Below are positions 18,698-27,206 of a DNA stretch of 63,892 bases, in pieces. Source of the DNA: CBDCLY01 sp965218715 (GTDB lineage Bacteria > Bacteroidota > Bacteroidia > Flavobacteriales_E > Vicingaceae); the NCBI GenBank assembly GCA_965218715.1, contig CBDCLY010000012.1:1-63892 (forward strand), written 5' to 3'. Numbering within the stretch: the first letter of the stretch is position 1; every line of letters starts with the position of its first letter. The position numbers and the translations under genes are program-made. Under the pieces are notes generated by a model, which was given only the letters and a program-made list of their open reading frames with translations, had not been told where the DNA came from and did no database searches.

Positions 18698-20500
18698 ATG
18701 ATGCGTATCCTATCCTTCGCTTTCCTTTTCCTACTTGCTCAAATCAGTTTTTCCTCAGATTTTAATGCAGAATTAAAAGTAGAGAACCCAAGTGCTTCCA
18801 TTGATGATGGTGTGGCATATGTAACTACAAATGGAGGTGTTGCCCCATTTACCTATAAATGGTCCATTCAAAGTAATCCATTATCCGAAAGCCATTGTGA
18901 AGGATTAACAGAAGGGAAATGGAGTGAATTTTCAGTTTTGGTAACCGATGCTGAAGGAAGTGAAGTAAATCTAATTGGAAAAGTAAAAGCAGAGTCAGCA
19001 GAAGAAATTATTAATTCCATTTTTGTTCCAATAGTTGCTGTCATCAATGATGTCTTATTTGCTGATCCATTTTCAGCAATTGGAATCTATGATCCAGTGG
19101 TTTATGATAATGGACAAGCCATGCTGCACCCAAATGGAGATGTGCAAAAGAAGAACATTCCTTTTATTGTTGTTTGGTTGGTTTTAGGGGCCATCTTTTT
19201 CACCATAAAAATGCGCTTCATCAATTTCAGAGGATTTAAACATGCCATAGAGCTGGTTTCTGGTAAATTCTCAGATCCTTCTGCCAAAGAAGTAGGAGAA
19301 GTTTCCCACTTTCAAGCCCTTACAACTGCCTTATCAGCAACTGTTGGCCTTGGAAACATTGCTGGTGTTGCTGTCGCCGTCTCGCTAGGTGGACCAGGCG
19401 CTACATTTTGGATGATAGTAGCCGGCTTAATTGGAATGTCTTCCAAATTTGTAGAATGTACACTAGGAGTTAAATACCGACAAGTCAATGAAAAAGGAGA
19501 AGTTTCAGGTGGCCCAATGTATTATTTAAGTGAGGGATTGAAGAAGAAAAACCTTGGTGGACTCGGAAAAGTACTGGCAGTTTTGTTTGCTATTCTTTGT
19601 ATCGGTGGCTCACTTGGAGGAGGAAATATGTTTCAAGCCAACCAAGCATTTGCTCAATTATCGAGTGAATTTCCAGCTATACAAGACATGGGCTTGTGGT
19701 TTGGAATCGTGTTGGCCTTATTGGTTGGAATCGTTATTGTGGGAGGAATTAAAAGTATTGCCAAGGTAACCGATAAGGTTGTCCCATTTATGGCTGGATT
19801 ATATGTACTGTTCTCACTCATTATCATTGGGATGAACATTGGAAACATTGGTGAAGTATTTTCTCAAATATTTAATGGAGCATTTAATGCGCCTGCACTT
19901 AAAGGTGGGGTAATCGGAGTATTAATTGTTGGATTTCAGAGAGCTGCCTTTTCCAATGAAGCTGGAGTGGGTTCTGCTTCAATAGCTCACTCTGCTTCTA
20001 AAACAGATGAGCCTGTAAGTGAAGGTATTGTGGCCTTACTCGAACCATTCATTGATACTGTAGTGGTTTGTACCATGACTGCATTAGTTATTATTTTCAC
20101 TGGTTTTGCTGATGGCTCAACTAACCTTACGGGATCCGAAATGACTTCAGCTGCATTTACCAGTGTTTTCCCTTGGTTCTCTTATGTGCTCATTATTGCC
20201 ATTTTTCTTTTTGCCTTCTCCACCATGATCTCCTGGTCCTATTATGGACTTAAAGCTTGGACCTATTTATTCGGTAACAGCAAGGCGATGGATTATCTGT
20301 ATAAAGGAATATTCTTATTTTTCATAGTGGTTGGTTCTTCTGCAGGTCTTGGAGCTGTGCTTACCTTTTCTGATTTAATGATCTTAGGCATGGCATTTCC
20401 TAATATTCTAGGTCTTCTGTTGATGTCAAAAGAAGTAAAGGCTGATTTGGTCTCCTACATGGACCGTGTGAAAAGCGGAGTAATTAAAAAATTCAAATAG
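18698..20500 (+). CDS. Alanine/glycine:cation symporter (AgcS) with extracytoplasmic N-terminal domain
   Basis: A sodium- or proton-coupled amino-acid importer of 600 residues; the family is usually 450-550. The AgcS core (about residues 150-590) has the signature TTALSATVGLGNIAGVAVAV, GGPGATFWMIVAGLIGMSSK and FQRAAFSNEAGVGSASIAHS. Ahead of it is a signal peptide (to about 20) and about 75 residues that look like a SprB-type repeat (TTNGGVAPFTYKWS ... VLVTDAEGSEV), normally found in Bacteroidota surface proteins. The stop is directly followed by the GTG start of the lipoprotein gene. Confidence 0.9.
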   Translation: MMRILSFAFLFLLAQISFSSDFNAELKVENPSASIDDGVAYVTTNGGVAPFTYKWSIQSNPLSESHCEGLTEGKWSEFSVLVTDAEGSEVNLIGKVKAESAEEIINSIFVPIVAVINDVLFADPFSAIGIYDPVVYDNGQAMLHPNGDVQKKNIPFIVVWLVLGAIFFTIKMRFINFRGFKHAIELVSGKFSDPSAKEVGEVSHFQALTTALSATVGLGNIAGVAVAVSLGGPGATFWMIVAGLIGMSSKFVECTLGVKYRQVNEKGEVSGGPMYYLSEGLKKKNLGGLGKVLAVLFAILCIGGSLGGGNMFQANQAFAQLSSEFPAIQDMGLWFGIVLALLVGIVIVGGIKSIAKVTDKVVPFMAGLYVLFSLIIIGMNIGNIGEVFSQIFNGAFNAPALKGGVIGVLIVGFQRAAFSNEAGVGSASIAHSASKTDEPVSEGIVALLEPFIDTVVVCTMTALVIIFTGFADGSTNLTGSEMTSAAFTSVFPWFSYVLIIAIFLFAFSTMISWSYYGLKAWTYLFGNSKAMDYLYKGIFLFFIVVGSSAGLGAVLTFSDLMILGMAFPNILGLLLMSKEVKADLVSYMDRVKSGVIKKFK

Positions 20501-21160
20501 GTGAAACGCATTCTATTTCTTACACTTTTGCTTGTCAGCCTTATGGCCTGTAAAAACGACACAGTGGTAAGTGAGATTACCGGGAAAGTGTATTACGATT
20601 GCGGCAGGTCTCCTTATGGTTTTGCTGAAGTGGCATTAAAAACCGAACCCTCAGGCTCTTTTGGAGACCCTATTATATTGGGGGGAGCAGTTGCAAATGC
20701 AGGAGGGCAATTTAGTTTCAATTATGAATTGGATGATGAAGAAAGTGGCAATGCTAGTCTAATTCTAGTTCAAGAAAGTGGGTTTAGAACCTTATTGACA
20801 GAAATCAAATTAAAAGAAGATTTATATGAAGAATTTGTGCTATCCAGTTCTGCATCTGCAACAATAAATTTGTCTGGAACACGAGTTTTTACCGCTACAG
20901 ATACCCTGTATTTTTCTAGTAATTTAAGTGCAAAAAAAAGCTTTGTAGTACAACCCAGTTCTGGAATTATAGGAAATTTTAACTTCGACATCAACCAAAC
21001 CTCCCAAACCAATATTGACCTTCGTTTCATTTACGGAATTGGATTATCAGACTTTAATCTAGCTAAAACTGGATTAGGCAACGACAACCCAAGTCATAAT
21101 AAAATTATTGTAAGCCTTAACAGGTGTGAAACAACAGCAATTGGTTTGGTCATCAACTAA
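20501..21160 (+). CDS. Predicted lipoprotein of unknown function
   Basis: A 219-residue protein that I do not recognise. It has a short signal peptide with a lipobox (LVSLMAC, Cys at about residue 17), so it is probably lipid-anchored in the envelope. The rest looks all-beta: a first domain resembling a carboxypeptidase-regulatory or transthyretin-like fold (GKVYYDCGRSPYGFAEVAL) and a Ser/Thr-rich second half. It starts with GTG on the base after the symporter stop, so it is probably coupled to it. Confidence 0.65.
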   Translation: MKRILFLTLLLVSLMACKNDTVVSEITGKVYYDCGRSPYGFAEVALKTEPSGSFGDPIILGGAVANAGGQFSFNYELDDEESGNASLILVQESGFRTLLTEIKLKEDLYEEFVLSSSASATINLSGTRVFTATDTLYFSSNLSAKKSFVVQPSSGIIGNFNFDINQTSQTNIDLRFIYGIGLSDFNLAKTGLGNDNPSHNKIIVSLNRCETTAIGLVIN

Positions 21161-21163
21161 ACC

Positions 21164-22069
21164 GTGAATACCAGACTTAAAGACTATTTTTATTTCAGCA
21201 AGAAAGAAAAAAATGCAAGCATGGCTTTGGCAATACTTGCTTTAATGATAATCCTATATCAAAATTTTTGGCCAGAGAAACTAGCTTTAGAAGAAACTTT
21301 TACAGAAGAACAAATTGCTGAATTGATACTTCATTTAGAAGAGCAAGAAAATCTTGAAAAAAAGATAGTCCAGCAAAAATCAGCGAGAAAAGTTAAAGAG
21401 CATAAATTTCCGCCTGCATTTAATTTTGATCCCAATGAAGCCAGTTTAAATGATTGGAAATTGCTTGGCTTAAGTGAAAAACAAGCAAATACCATATTAA
21501 ACTATAGAGAAAAAGGAGGCTTTTTTTATCAGGCAGAAGACCTAAAGAAAATGTATAGCATCTCTGCTTCCTTTTATCAGCACATCGCATCTTCAATAAA
21601 AATAAAGCCAAGGCCAAAGAAGGAAACTCAGATCAATAGAAATTTCCATTTTAAAAAGTCAGTCAAGAAGCAATTGAACATTAATTTAAATGATAGCGAT
21701 ACCAGCAATTGGCAAAAGATTCGTGGCATTGGACCAGTCTTGTCTAAAAGAATTATCAAGTATAGAAACCGACTTGGAGGATTTAAAAATGTGAGGCAAG
21801 TCAAAGAAGTTTATGGAATATCCGATAGTTTATTTGAAACCATGTATCCACTTATAATTATAGACAGTCTCAAGCTTAAGCAAATGAATGTCAATACAGC
21901 TTCTGCTAAAGATTTGATGAATCACCCTTACATCGGTCGATTGGAAAGCAATGCCATCGTGAAATACAGAGACATGCATGGAGAATTTGAAAAACTAGAA
22001 GAATTGAAAAACATTCACATCTTGTCAGATAGCCTCTTCAATAAAATACAAGCTTATCTAAAAATTTAG
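21164..22069 (+). CDS. Membrane-anchored protein with three helix-hairpin-helix domains (ComEA-like)
   Basis: A 301-residue protein. One TM helix near the N terminus (MALAILALMIILYQNFW, about residues 20-37) is followed by a charged linker and three HhH units: about 88-145 (NEASLNDWKLLGLSEKQA), about 170-230 (DTSNWQKIRGIGPVLSKRII) and about 240-298 (NVNTASAKDLMNHPYIGRLE). ComEA-type HhH domains bind DNA without sequence preference, so a DNA uptake or periplasmic DNA-binding role is possible but inferred. GTG start, 3 bases after the lipoprotein gene. Confidence 0.8.
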   Translation: MNTRLKDYFYFSKKEKNASMALAILALMIILYQNFWPEKLALEETFTEEQIAELILHLEEQENLEKKIVQQKSARKVKEHKFPPAFNFDPNEASLNDWKLLGLSEKQANTILNYREKGGFFYQAEDLKKMYSISASFYQHIASSIKIKPRPKKETQINRNFHFKKSVKKQLNINLNDSDTSNWQKIRGIGPVLSKRIIKYRNRLGGFKNVRQVKEVYGISDSLFETMYPLIIIDSLKLKQMNVNTASAKDLMNHPYIGRLESNAIVKYRDMHGEFEKLEELKNIHILSDSLFNKIQAYLKI

Positions 22070-22126
22070 AAGAAGATGATTGTGCTTCCTGCAAATCAAT
22101 CGTAACATTGTTACAAATCAATTATC

Positions 22127-22652
22127 ATGGAAAAAGAGTTTAAGGGAAGCAATAAGAGACGTTAAAGATTTTCCCAAGCCAGGTATCGTATTTAAAGACA
22201 TTACGCCCATTTTGGAGAAGCCCGAATTGACGGATAAAATCACCAAAGCTTTTGCCGAAAAAGTCGCGGGTCAGCAAGTTGATGCTGTACTCGGAATTGA
22301 AAGTCGCGGCTTTTTTTGGGGACTATTATTAGCTCAGTATCTTGGAGTGCCATTTATCCCAGTTCGAAAGAAAGGAAAATTGCCTTATAAAACCATTTCT
22401 TACTCCTATGACTTGGAATATGGCTCTGCTGAAATTGAAGTGCATGAAGATGCTATCAAGCCTGGAACGAAGGTATTGGTGCATGATGATCTTTTAGCAA
22501 CAGGAGGAACAGCCATGGCTGCATCAGAATTGGTTCAATCTCAAGGGGCTGAAGTGATTGGTTTTGCATTTTTGGTAATTTTGGACTTCCTAAAAGGGGA
22601 TGAAAAGTTGAAAAAATACAGTGAAAACATTATCGGACTAGTAAACTATTAA
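22127..22652 (+). CDS. apt: Adenine phosphoribosyltransferase, frameshifted near its start
   Basis: Salvages adenine with PRPP to make AMP. Homology starts at SLREAIRDVKDFPKPGIVFK, and the PRPP loop VLVHDDLLATGGTAMA and the ESRGFFWG segment are present. The natural start is ATG at 22127 (M-E-K), but it is out of frame with the body. Deleting one A from the run at 22131-22135 gives MEKSLREAIRDV and a 174-residue protein of normal family size. The alternative in-frame reading from 22080 adds residues with no homology and starts at a rare codon, so the break is probably a sequence error. Confidence 0.9.
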
Positions 22653-22655
22653 CAT

Positions 22656-23797
22656 ATGGATTTTAAGCAGAGTGAGAACCAAGAGATGATTGCCAGTATG
22701 GTGGCAGATTTTGCCGACAAGCACATCCGACCAGACTTAATGAAATGGGATGAAAGTCAAGAATTTCCCGTGCATGTATTCAAGCAATTGGGAGAATTGG
22801 GTTTGATGGGCGTTTTAGTGCCAACAGAATACGGTGGTTCTGGTTTTGGGTACCACGAATACATTACTGCAATTACAGGGGTAGCCAAGGTATGTGGCTC
22901 AATAGGTTTATCTGTAGCAGCTCATAATTCATTGTGTACTGGGCATATTCTAGCTTTTGGTAATGAGGAACAAAAACAAAAATACCTTCCTAAATTGGCT
23001 TCGGCAGAATACATCGGTGCTTGGGGTTTAACAGAACCCAATACAGGTTCAGATGCCATGCGCATGAAATGCACAGCAAAGAAAGATGGAGATCATTGGG
23101 TGGCTCAATGGAACAAAATGTTGGATCACCCATGGGATTTCTTCTGACGTAATGGTAGTAATTGCCAGAACGGGAGGATTTATTAGACTCGCATGGCATG
23201 ACCACTTTCATTGTAGACAGATCAAATCCAGGTTTAAAGGCAGGAAAGAAAGAAGATAAATTAGGGATGCGAGCTTCAGAAACCGCAGAAGTAATTTTTG
23301 ACAATTGCCGTATTCATGAAAGCATGATCTTGGGCGAAGTTGGCGATGGTTTTGTTCAAGCCATGAAAGTATTAGATGGAGGTAGAATTTCCATTGCTGC
23401 ACTTTCATTAGGGATAGCAAAAGGCGCCTATGAAGCTTCTATCAAATATGCCAAAGAAAGAGAGCAGTTTGGAACTGCCATTGCAAATTTTCAAGCCATA
23501 GGCTTCAAGTTGGCAGACATGACTACAAATATTGAAGCAGCAGAATTGCTGACTCATCAAGCAGCTGACCTAAAAAATAAAGGGGAAGCCATGACTAAAG
23601 AGTCAGCTTTTGCTAAATATTATGCTTCTGAAGTAAGTGTACAAGTATCCACTGATGCCGTACAAATTTTTGGAGGTTATGGTTATACCAAGGAATTTCC
23701 TGTAGAGAAGTTTTATAGAGATTCTAAACTATGTACTATCGGAGAAGGTACTTCAGAAATTCAAAAATTAGTTATCTCAAGAGAAGTATTAAAATAA
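22656..23797 (+). CDS. Acyl-CoA dehydrogenase, short-chain type (two frameshifts)
   Basis: FAD-dependent oxidation of an acyl-CoA to the trans-2-enoyl-CoA. The N-terminal part runs to about residue 149 (GAWGLTEPNTGSDAMRM, FAD/substrate site) and the C-terminal part resumes after 23180 (GGRISIAALSLGIAKGAYE, QIFGGYGYTKEFPVEKFYRD with its usual YxxE region, IGEGTSEIQKLVISR). Between them the frame changes twice by +1: at the GG at 23102-23103 and near 23172-23177. Removing one G at each gives HWVLNGTKCWITHG and VIARTGDLLDSHG and a 379-residue protein, exactly family length. Acyl chain preference cannot be judged. Confidence 0.9.
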
Positions 23798-23822
23798 TGC
23801 TGCAGAATTAAAAATAATATTT

Positions 23823-23830
23823 TATTTTTG
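23823..23830 (+). promoter_or_regulatory. -7 element for rpsU
   Basis: TATTTTTG matches TAnnTTTG exactly, 24 bases before the rpsU ATG at 23855. Confidence 0.55.
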
Positions 23831-23854
23831 CATCCCAATAAAAAAAAACACAAC

Positions 23855-24049
23855 ATGTTAATTGTACCAGTTAAGGAAGGAGAAAACATTGAAAGAGCAT
23901 TAAAAAAGTTCAAAAAGAAATTTGAAAGAACTGGTGCTGTAAAACAATTGAGAACTCGTCAGCATTTTACTAAGCCATCAGTTTTAAGAAGAGAAGAGAT
24001 TAAAAAGGCGATTTACAAAGAGCAACTTCAGAGAGAGGAAGAGGCATAG
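23855..24049 (+). CDS. rpsU: Small ribosomal subunit protein bS21
   Basis: A 64-residue ribosomal protein that sits next to the 3' end of 16S rRNA. It begins MLIVPVKEGENIERALKKFK and is very rich in Lys/Arg, as the family is. A longer reading from 23828 would start inside the promoter and adds no family residues, so the ATG at 23855 is chosen. The leader (CAATAAAAAAAAACACAAC) has no Shine-Dalgarno sequence. A strong terminator follows. Confidence 0.93.
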   Translation: MLIVPVKEGENIERALKKFKKKFERTGAVKQLRTRQHFTKPSVLRREEIKKAIYKEQLQREEEA

Positions 24050-24073
24050 ACTTGTCCTTTTAATACAATATTC

Positions 24074-24116
24074 ACCACTTTAATTTGCTTAACTTGCCAA
24101 TTAAAGTGGTTTTTTT
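24074..24116 (+). terminator. Terminator after rpsU, abutting the Xer start codon
   Basis: ACCACTTTAATT (24074-24085) pairs perfectly with AATTAAAGTGGT (24099-24110), followed by a T run to 24116. The ATG of the Xer gene is the next base, at 24117. Confidence 0.88.
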
Positions 24117-24997
24117 ATGCCCATAAACGACTTCCTCAATTACCTAGCAAAAGAAAAGCGATATGCTCAACATACGCTTAAGGCATATTCCATAGACCTC
24201 ATTCAATTCTTAGATTTTCTTGTAGAGTCATTCGATGAGAAAGACATTTATTCAGCTAGTCCTGCTATGCTAAGGTCTTGGGTAGTTCAATTAATGGAAG
24301 AGGGATTAGATGCTCGCTCTGTCAATAGAAAAATTTCCAGCTTAAAAAAACTTTTTACAAATACGCTTTAAAAAAGGGAAAGGTCAAAACGCTTCCAACC
24401 AGTAAAATTGTTAATCCTAAAGTAAAAAAATTCTTGCCCAAATTTGTGAAGGAAGAGGAGATGAAAGACTTGTTCCGTGAAGGGATGTTTAGCAATGGTT
24501 TTGAAGGTCAGAGAGATCAATTGCTTTTGGAGATTTTTTATGCCTGTGGTTTGCGTCTTGCAGAGTTGATAGGAATAAAAGACAAAGACCTGGACCTGGC
24601 CAATCAGCAACTAAAGGTCTTAGGGAAGCGCAATAAGGAAAGAATAGTTCCACTTCATCAAAAACTTTTGGCCTTAATTAGTAGCTATCAAGAAGCAAAA
24701 AAAAACCAAGGGTTTAAGGATGAATATTTATTGTTGAGCAATAAGGGAGAAAAACTCTATCCAAAATTTGTGTATCGAAAGGTTAATCATTACCTTGGAC
24801 TAGTCACTTCATTGGAGCAAAAAAGTCCGCATGTCTTGAGGCATACTTTTGCTACACATCTTTTAAACAATGGGGCTGACTTGAATACGATAAAAGAGTT
24901 CTTGGGCCATGCCAATCTTTCTGCAACACAGATTTATACCCATAACTCAATTGAGAAGTTGAAAAATATATATAACCAAGCTCATCCTCGAGCTTAA
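24117..24997 (+). CDS. Tyrosine recombinase XerC/XerD type (frameshifted)
   Basis: Site-specific recombinase that resolves chromosome dimers at dif. The N-terminal SAM-like DNA-binding domain is seen in NDFLNYLAKEKRYAQHTLKAY. The catalytic domain has Arg in ACGLRLAELIG, HVLRHTFATHLL (HxxR), His in FLGHANLS, and the nucleophile Tyr in TQIYTHNS. The frame breaks at the A7 run 24344-24350: removing two A (or adding one) joins ISSLK to TFYKYALKKGK. The repaired length of 292-293 residues is normal. Whether it is XerC or XerD cannot be decided here. It starts right after a terminator with no leader. Confidence 0.9.
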
Positions 24998-25009
24998 AAA
25001 AAGAACCTT

Positions 25010-25315
25010 ATGAGTGTACAGTTAAACGTTAGATCAGTTCATTTCGATGCCGACCAAAAGTTGGTAGATTTTATTCAGAGCAGAGTAGATAAATTGGCTC
25101 AAATATTTGACCGAATTATCGAAGCAGATGTTTACTTAAAAGTGGACAATAACCATGAAACAGAGAATAAGGTTGTGGAGATTCGATTATACATTCCTGG
25201 ACACGATCTTTTTGCGAAAAAAATTGCAAAAAGTTTCGAAGCAGCCACTGATGAAGTTACAGAAGCACTCCGAAGACAGGCCAAAAAGCGAAAAGAGAAA
25301 GTTCGCGGCATTTAA
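25010..25315 (+). CDS. hpf: Ribosome hibernation promoting factor, short form
   Basis: A 101-residue HPF/RaiA protein that binds the 30S subunit between head and body and inactivates idle ribosomes. The family is recognised by the beta-alpha-beta-beta-beta-alpha layout, with NVRSVHFDADQKLVDFIQSR at the start and a basic final helix (ALRRQAKKRKEKVR). It lacks the C-terminal dimerisation domain of long HPF. It follows the Xer gene by 12 bases, so the two are probably cotranscribed. Confidence 0.9.
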   Translation: MSVQLNVRSVHFDADQKLVDFIQSRVDKLAQIFDRIIEADVYLKVDNNHETENKVVEIRLYIPGHDLFAKKIAKSFEAATDEVTEALRRQAKKRKEKVRGI

Positions 25316-25325
25316 TTTTCTAGCA

Positions 25326-25353
25326 TTTACAGGGCTTACAGCGCGCCTGTAAA
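25326..25353. terminator. Hairpin after hpf
   Basis: TTTACAGG (25326-25333) pairs with CCTGTAAA (25346-25353). There is no long T run directly after it on the plus strand, so its termination role is uncertain. Confidence 0.4.
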
Positions 25354-25367
25354 ATCATTTAAAAAAA

Positions 25368-25389
25368 ATCCTAGATATTTTTCTAGGAT
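25368..25389. terminator. Second hairpin before the tRNA cluster
   Basis: ATCCTAGA (25368-25375) pairs perfectly with TCTAGGAT (25382-25389) around a T-rich loop, preceded by an A8 run. It lies just upstream of the tRNA promoter, so it could terminate hpf transcription or be an operator. Confidence 0.4.
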
Positions 25390-25403
25390 GTTATAATCTT
25401 TTA

Positions 25404-25411
25404 TAAATTTG
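25404..25411 (+). promoter_or_regulatory. -7 element for the tRNA cluster
   Basis: TAAATTTG matches TAnnTTTG exactly, 59 bases before the first tRNA. It is the only good element in the 155-base gap between hpf and the tRNAs. Confidence 0.5.
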
Positions 25412-25470
25412 CAGACCTTTTTCGAGGCAATATTTGTTATTGTTTGGAGGAAGGTTTGTTGCAAAAAAAT

Positions 25471-25544
25471 GCCGATGTAGCTCAGTTGGCCAGAGCAGCT
25501 GATTTGTAATCAGCGGGTCGGGGGTTCGAATCCCTCCATCGGCT
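25471..25544 (+). tRNA. tRNA-Thr (anticodon TGT)
   Basis: 74 bases. Acceptor GCCGATG pairs with CATCGGC, the D arm is GCTC..GAGC, the anticodon stem GCTGA/TCAGC carries TGT in the loop, and GGTTCGAATCC is the T arm. CCA is not encoded. Confidence 0.93.
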
Positions 25545-25573
25545 CGTACGTTCTTTAAGTAATGAAATATTTT

Positions 25574-25655
25574 GGGGAGATACTCAAGCGGTCAACGAGG
25601 ACAGACTGTAAATCTGTTGGCTACGCCTTCGAAGGTTCGAATCCTTCTCTCCCCA
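25574..25655 (+). tRNA. tRNA-Tyr (anticodon GTA)
   Basis: 82 bases with a long variable arm (class II). Acceptor GGGGAGA pairs with TCTCCCC, the anticodon stem is ACAGA/TCTGT with GTA, and the T arm is GGTTCGAATCC. Confidence 0.93.
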
Positions 25656-25673
25656 CTTAAGACGATCTAAAAA

Positions 25674-25747
25674 GCGGGAGTAGCTCAGCTGGCTAGAGCA
25701 TCAGCCTTCCAAGCTGAGGGTCGCGGGTTCGAATCCCGTTTCCCGCT
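25674..25747 (+). tRNA. tRNA-Gly (anticodon TCC)
   Basis: 74 bases. Acceptor GCGGGAG pairs with TTCCCGC (one G-T), the anticodon stem is TCAGC/GCTGA with TCC in the loop, and the T arm is GGGTTCGAATCCC. Confidence 0.92.
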
Positions 25748-25774
25748 CTTTTAATTGTCAAAAAAATATTCATT

Positions 25775-25790
25775 GCCGATGTAGCTCAGT
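25775..25790 (+). repeat. Orphan copy of a tRNA-Thr 5' end
   Basis: GCCGATGTAGCTCAG at 25775-25789 is identical to the first 15 bases of the tRNA-Thr that starts 40 bases later at 25815 (and of tRNA-Thr(TGT)). The following bases do not continue a tRNA fold: no anticodon arm or T arm follows. Confidence 0.8.
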
Positions 25791-25814
25791 AGCGTCTGGC
25801 GAAATTGGTTAAAA

Positions 25815-25886
25815 GCCGATGTAGCTCAGGGGTAGAGCGTTTCCTTGGTAAGGAAGAGGTCACGGGTTCAATTCCCGTCATTGGCT
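25815..25886 (+). tRNA. tRNA-Thr (anticodon GGT)
   Basis: 72 bases. Acceptor GCCGATG pairs with CATTGGC (one G-T), the anticodon stem TTCCT/AGGAA carries GGT in the loop, and the T arm is GGGTTCAATTCCC. It lies 62 bases upstream of tuf, so it is probably processed from a tRNA-tuf transcript. Confidence 0.93.
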
Positions 25887-25948
25887 CTAGATATAAATGT
25901 TAACATATATAATTAATTAAATAACTAAATAAATAAAGTAAATAAGCC

Positions 25949-27136
25949 ATGGCTAAAGAAAATTTTGACCGGTCAAAACCACACTTGAACATTGGTACTA
26001 TCGGCCACGTAGATCACGGAAAAACTACCTTAACCGCTGCCATTACAACTGTATTGGCCAAAAAAGGATTTTCTGAACAAGTTGCTTTCGATAAGATTGA
26101 TAACGCTCCTGAAGAAAAAGAAAGAGGGATTACAATTAACTCTTCGCATGTAGAGTACTCTACAGAACACAGACACTACGCTCACGTAGATTGTCCAGGT
26201 CACGCGGATTACGTTAAGAACATGGTAACTGGTGCTGCCCAAATGGATGGTGCTATTTTAGTTGTTGCTTCTACTGATGGTCCAATGCCTCAAACAAGAG
26301 AGCACATCTTATTGGCACGTCAGGTTGGTGTACCTACAATTGTAGTGTTCATGAACAAAGCCGATATGGTTGACGATGAAGAGCTATTAGAATTAGTTGA
26401 AATGGAAATCAGAGAATTGTTAAGCTTCTATGATTTTGATGGTGATAACACTCCTGTAATTACTGGATCTGCATTAGGTGCATTGAATGGTGAAGCGCAG
26501 TGGGAAGATAAAGTAATGGAATTGATGGCTGCGGTTGATGATTTCATTCCGATCCCTCCAAGAGATACTGACAAGCCTTTCTTGATGCCAATTGAGGATG
26601 TATTCTCAATTACTGGTCGTGGAACTGTTGCTACAGGTAGAATCGAAACTGGAGTTATTAACTCTGGAGAAGAAGTTGAATTGAACGGTATGGGTGCTGA
26701 CGGTAGAAAAACTGTTGTTACTGGTGTTGAGATGTTTAGAAAGATTTTAGATAGAGGTGAAGCTGGTGATAACGTTGGTTTACTATTGAGAGGTATCGAG
26801 AAAAAAGATATTTCTAGAGGTATGGTAATCGCTAAGTCTGGTTCAATTACTCCTCATACTAAGTTTAAGGCTGAGGTTTATATCTTGAAGAAAGAAGAAG
26901 GTGGACGTCATACTCCATTCCAAAACAAATACCGTCCACAGTTCTACTTAAGAACTACAGACGTAACTGGTGAGATTTTCTTGGAAGAAGGAAGAGAAAT
27001 GGTAATGCCAGGTGATAACGTAACAATTACTGTAAACTTAATTAACAAAGTTGCCTTGAACAAAGGTCTTCAGTTTGCCATCCGTGAAGGTGGACGTACT
27101 GTTGGAGCTGGTCAGGTTACTGAGATTATAGAGTAA
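25949..27136 (+). CDS. tuf: Elongation factor Tu
   Basis: GTPase that brings aminoacyl-tRNA to the ribosome. 395 residues with G1 GHVDHGKTTL (about 19-28), the switch region EKERGITINSSHVEY, G3 DCPGH (about 80), G4 MNKADMV (about 135), then beta-barrel domains 2 (SITGRGTVATGRIETG) and 3 ending QVTEIIE. Length and order are standard. It is followed by a terminator-like hairpin and tRNA-Trp. Confidence 0.98.
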   Translation: MAKENFDRSKPHLNIGTIGHVDHGKTTLTAAITTVLAKKGFSEQVAFDKIDNAPEEKERGITINSSHVEYSTEHRHYAHVDCPGHADYVKNMVTGAAQMDGAILVVASTDGPMPQTREHILLARQVGVPTIVVFMNKADMVDDEELLELVEMEIRELLSFYDFDGDNTPVITGSALGALNGEAQWEDKVMELMAAVDDFIPIPPRDTDKPFLMPIEDVFSITGRGTVATGRIETGVINSGEEVELNGMGADGRKTVVTGVEMFRKILDRGEAGDNVGLLLRGIEKKDISRGMVIAKSGSITPHTKFKAEVYILKKEEGGRHTPFQNKYRPQFYLRTTDVTGEIFLEEGREMVMPGDNVTITVNLINKVALNKGLQFAIREGGRTVGAGQVTEIIE

Positions 27137-27157
27137 TTATTAAATATTAGTTCGAGT

Positions 27158-27187
27158 AAAGGTGTCCCGATTCATCGGGATACCTTT
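27158..27187 (+). terminator. Terminator after tuf
   Basis: AAAGGTGTCCCGA (27158-27170) pairs with TCGGGATACCTTT (27175-27187), with one G-T wobble, and a short T-rich tail follows. Read-through into tRNA-Trp and secE is possible. Confidence 0.75.
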
Positions 27188-27206
27188 TCTTGACTTTAAC
27201 AGTTAC

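Noticed and set aside
22080..22126. Extended N terminus of apt from 22080
   Set aside because: The extra residues have no family match and begin at a rare codon; the ATG at 22127 fits the family after a one-base repair.
25775..25814. A fifth complete tRNA before tRNA-Thr(GGT)
   Set aside because: Only the 5' 15 bases match; no anticodon or T arm can be folded.
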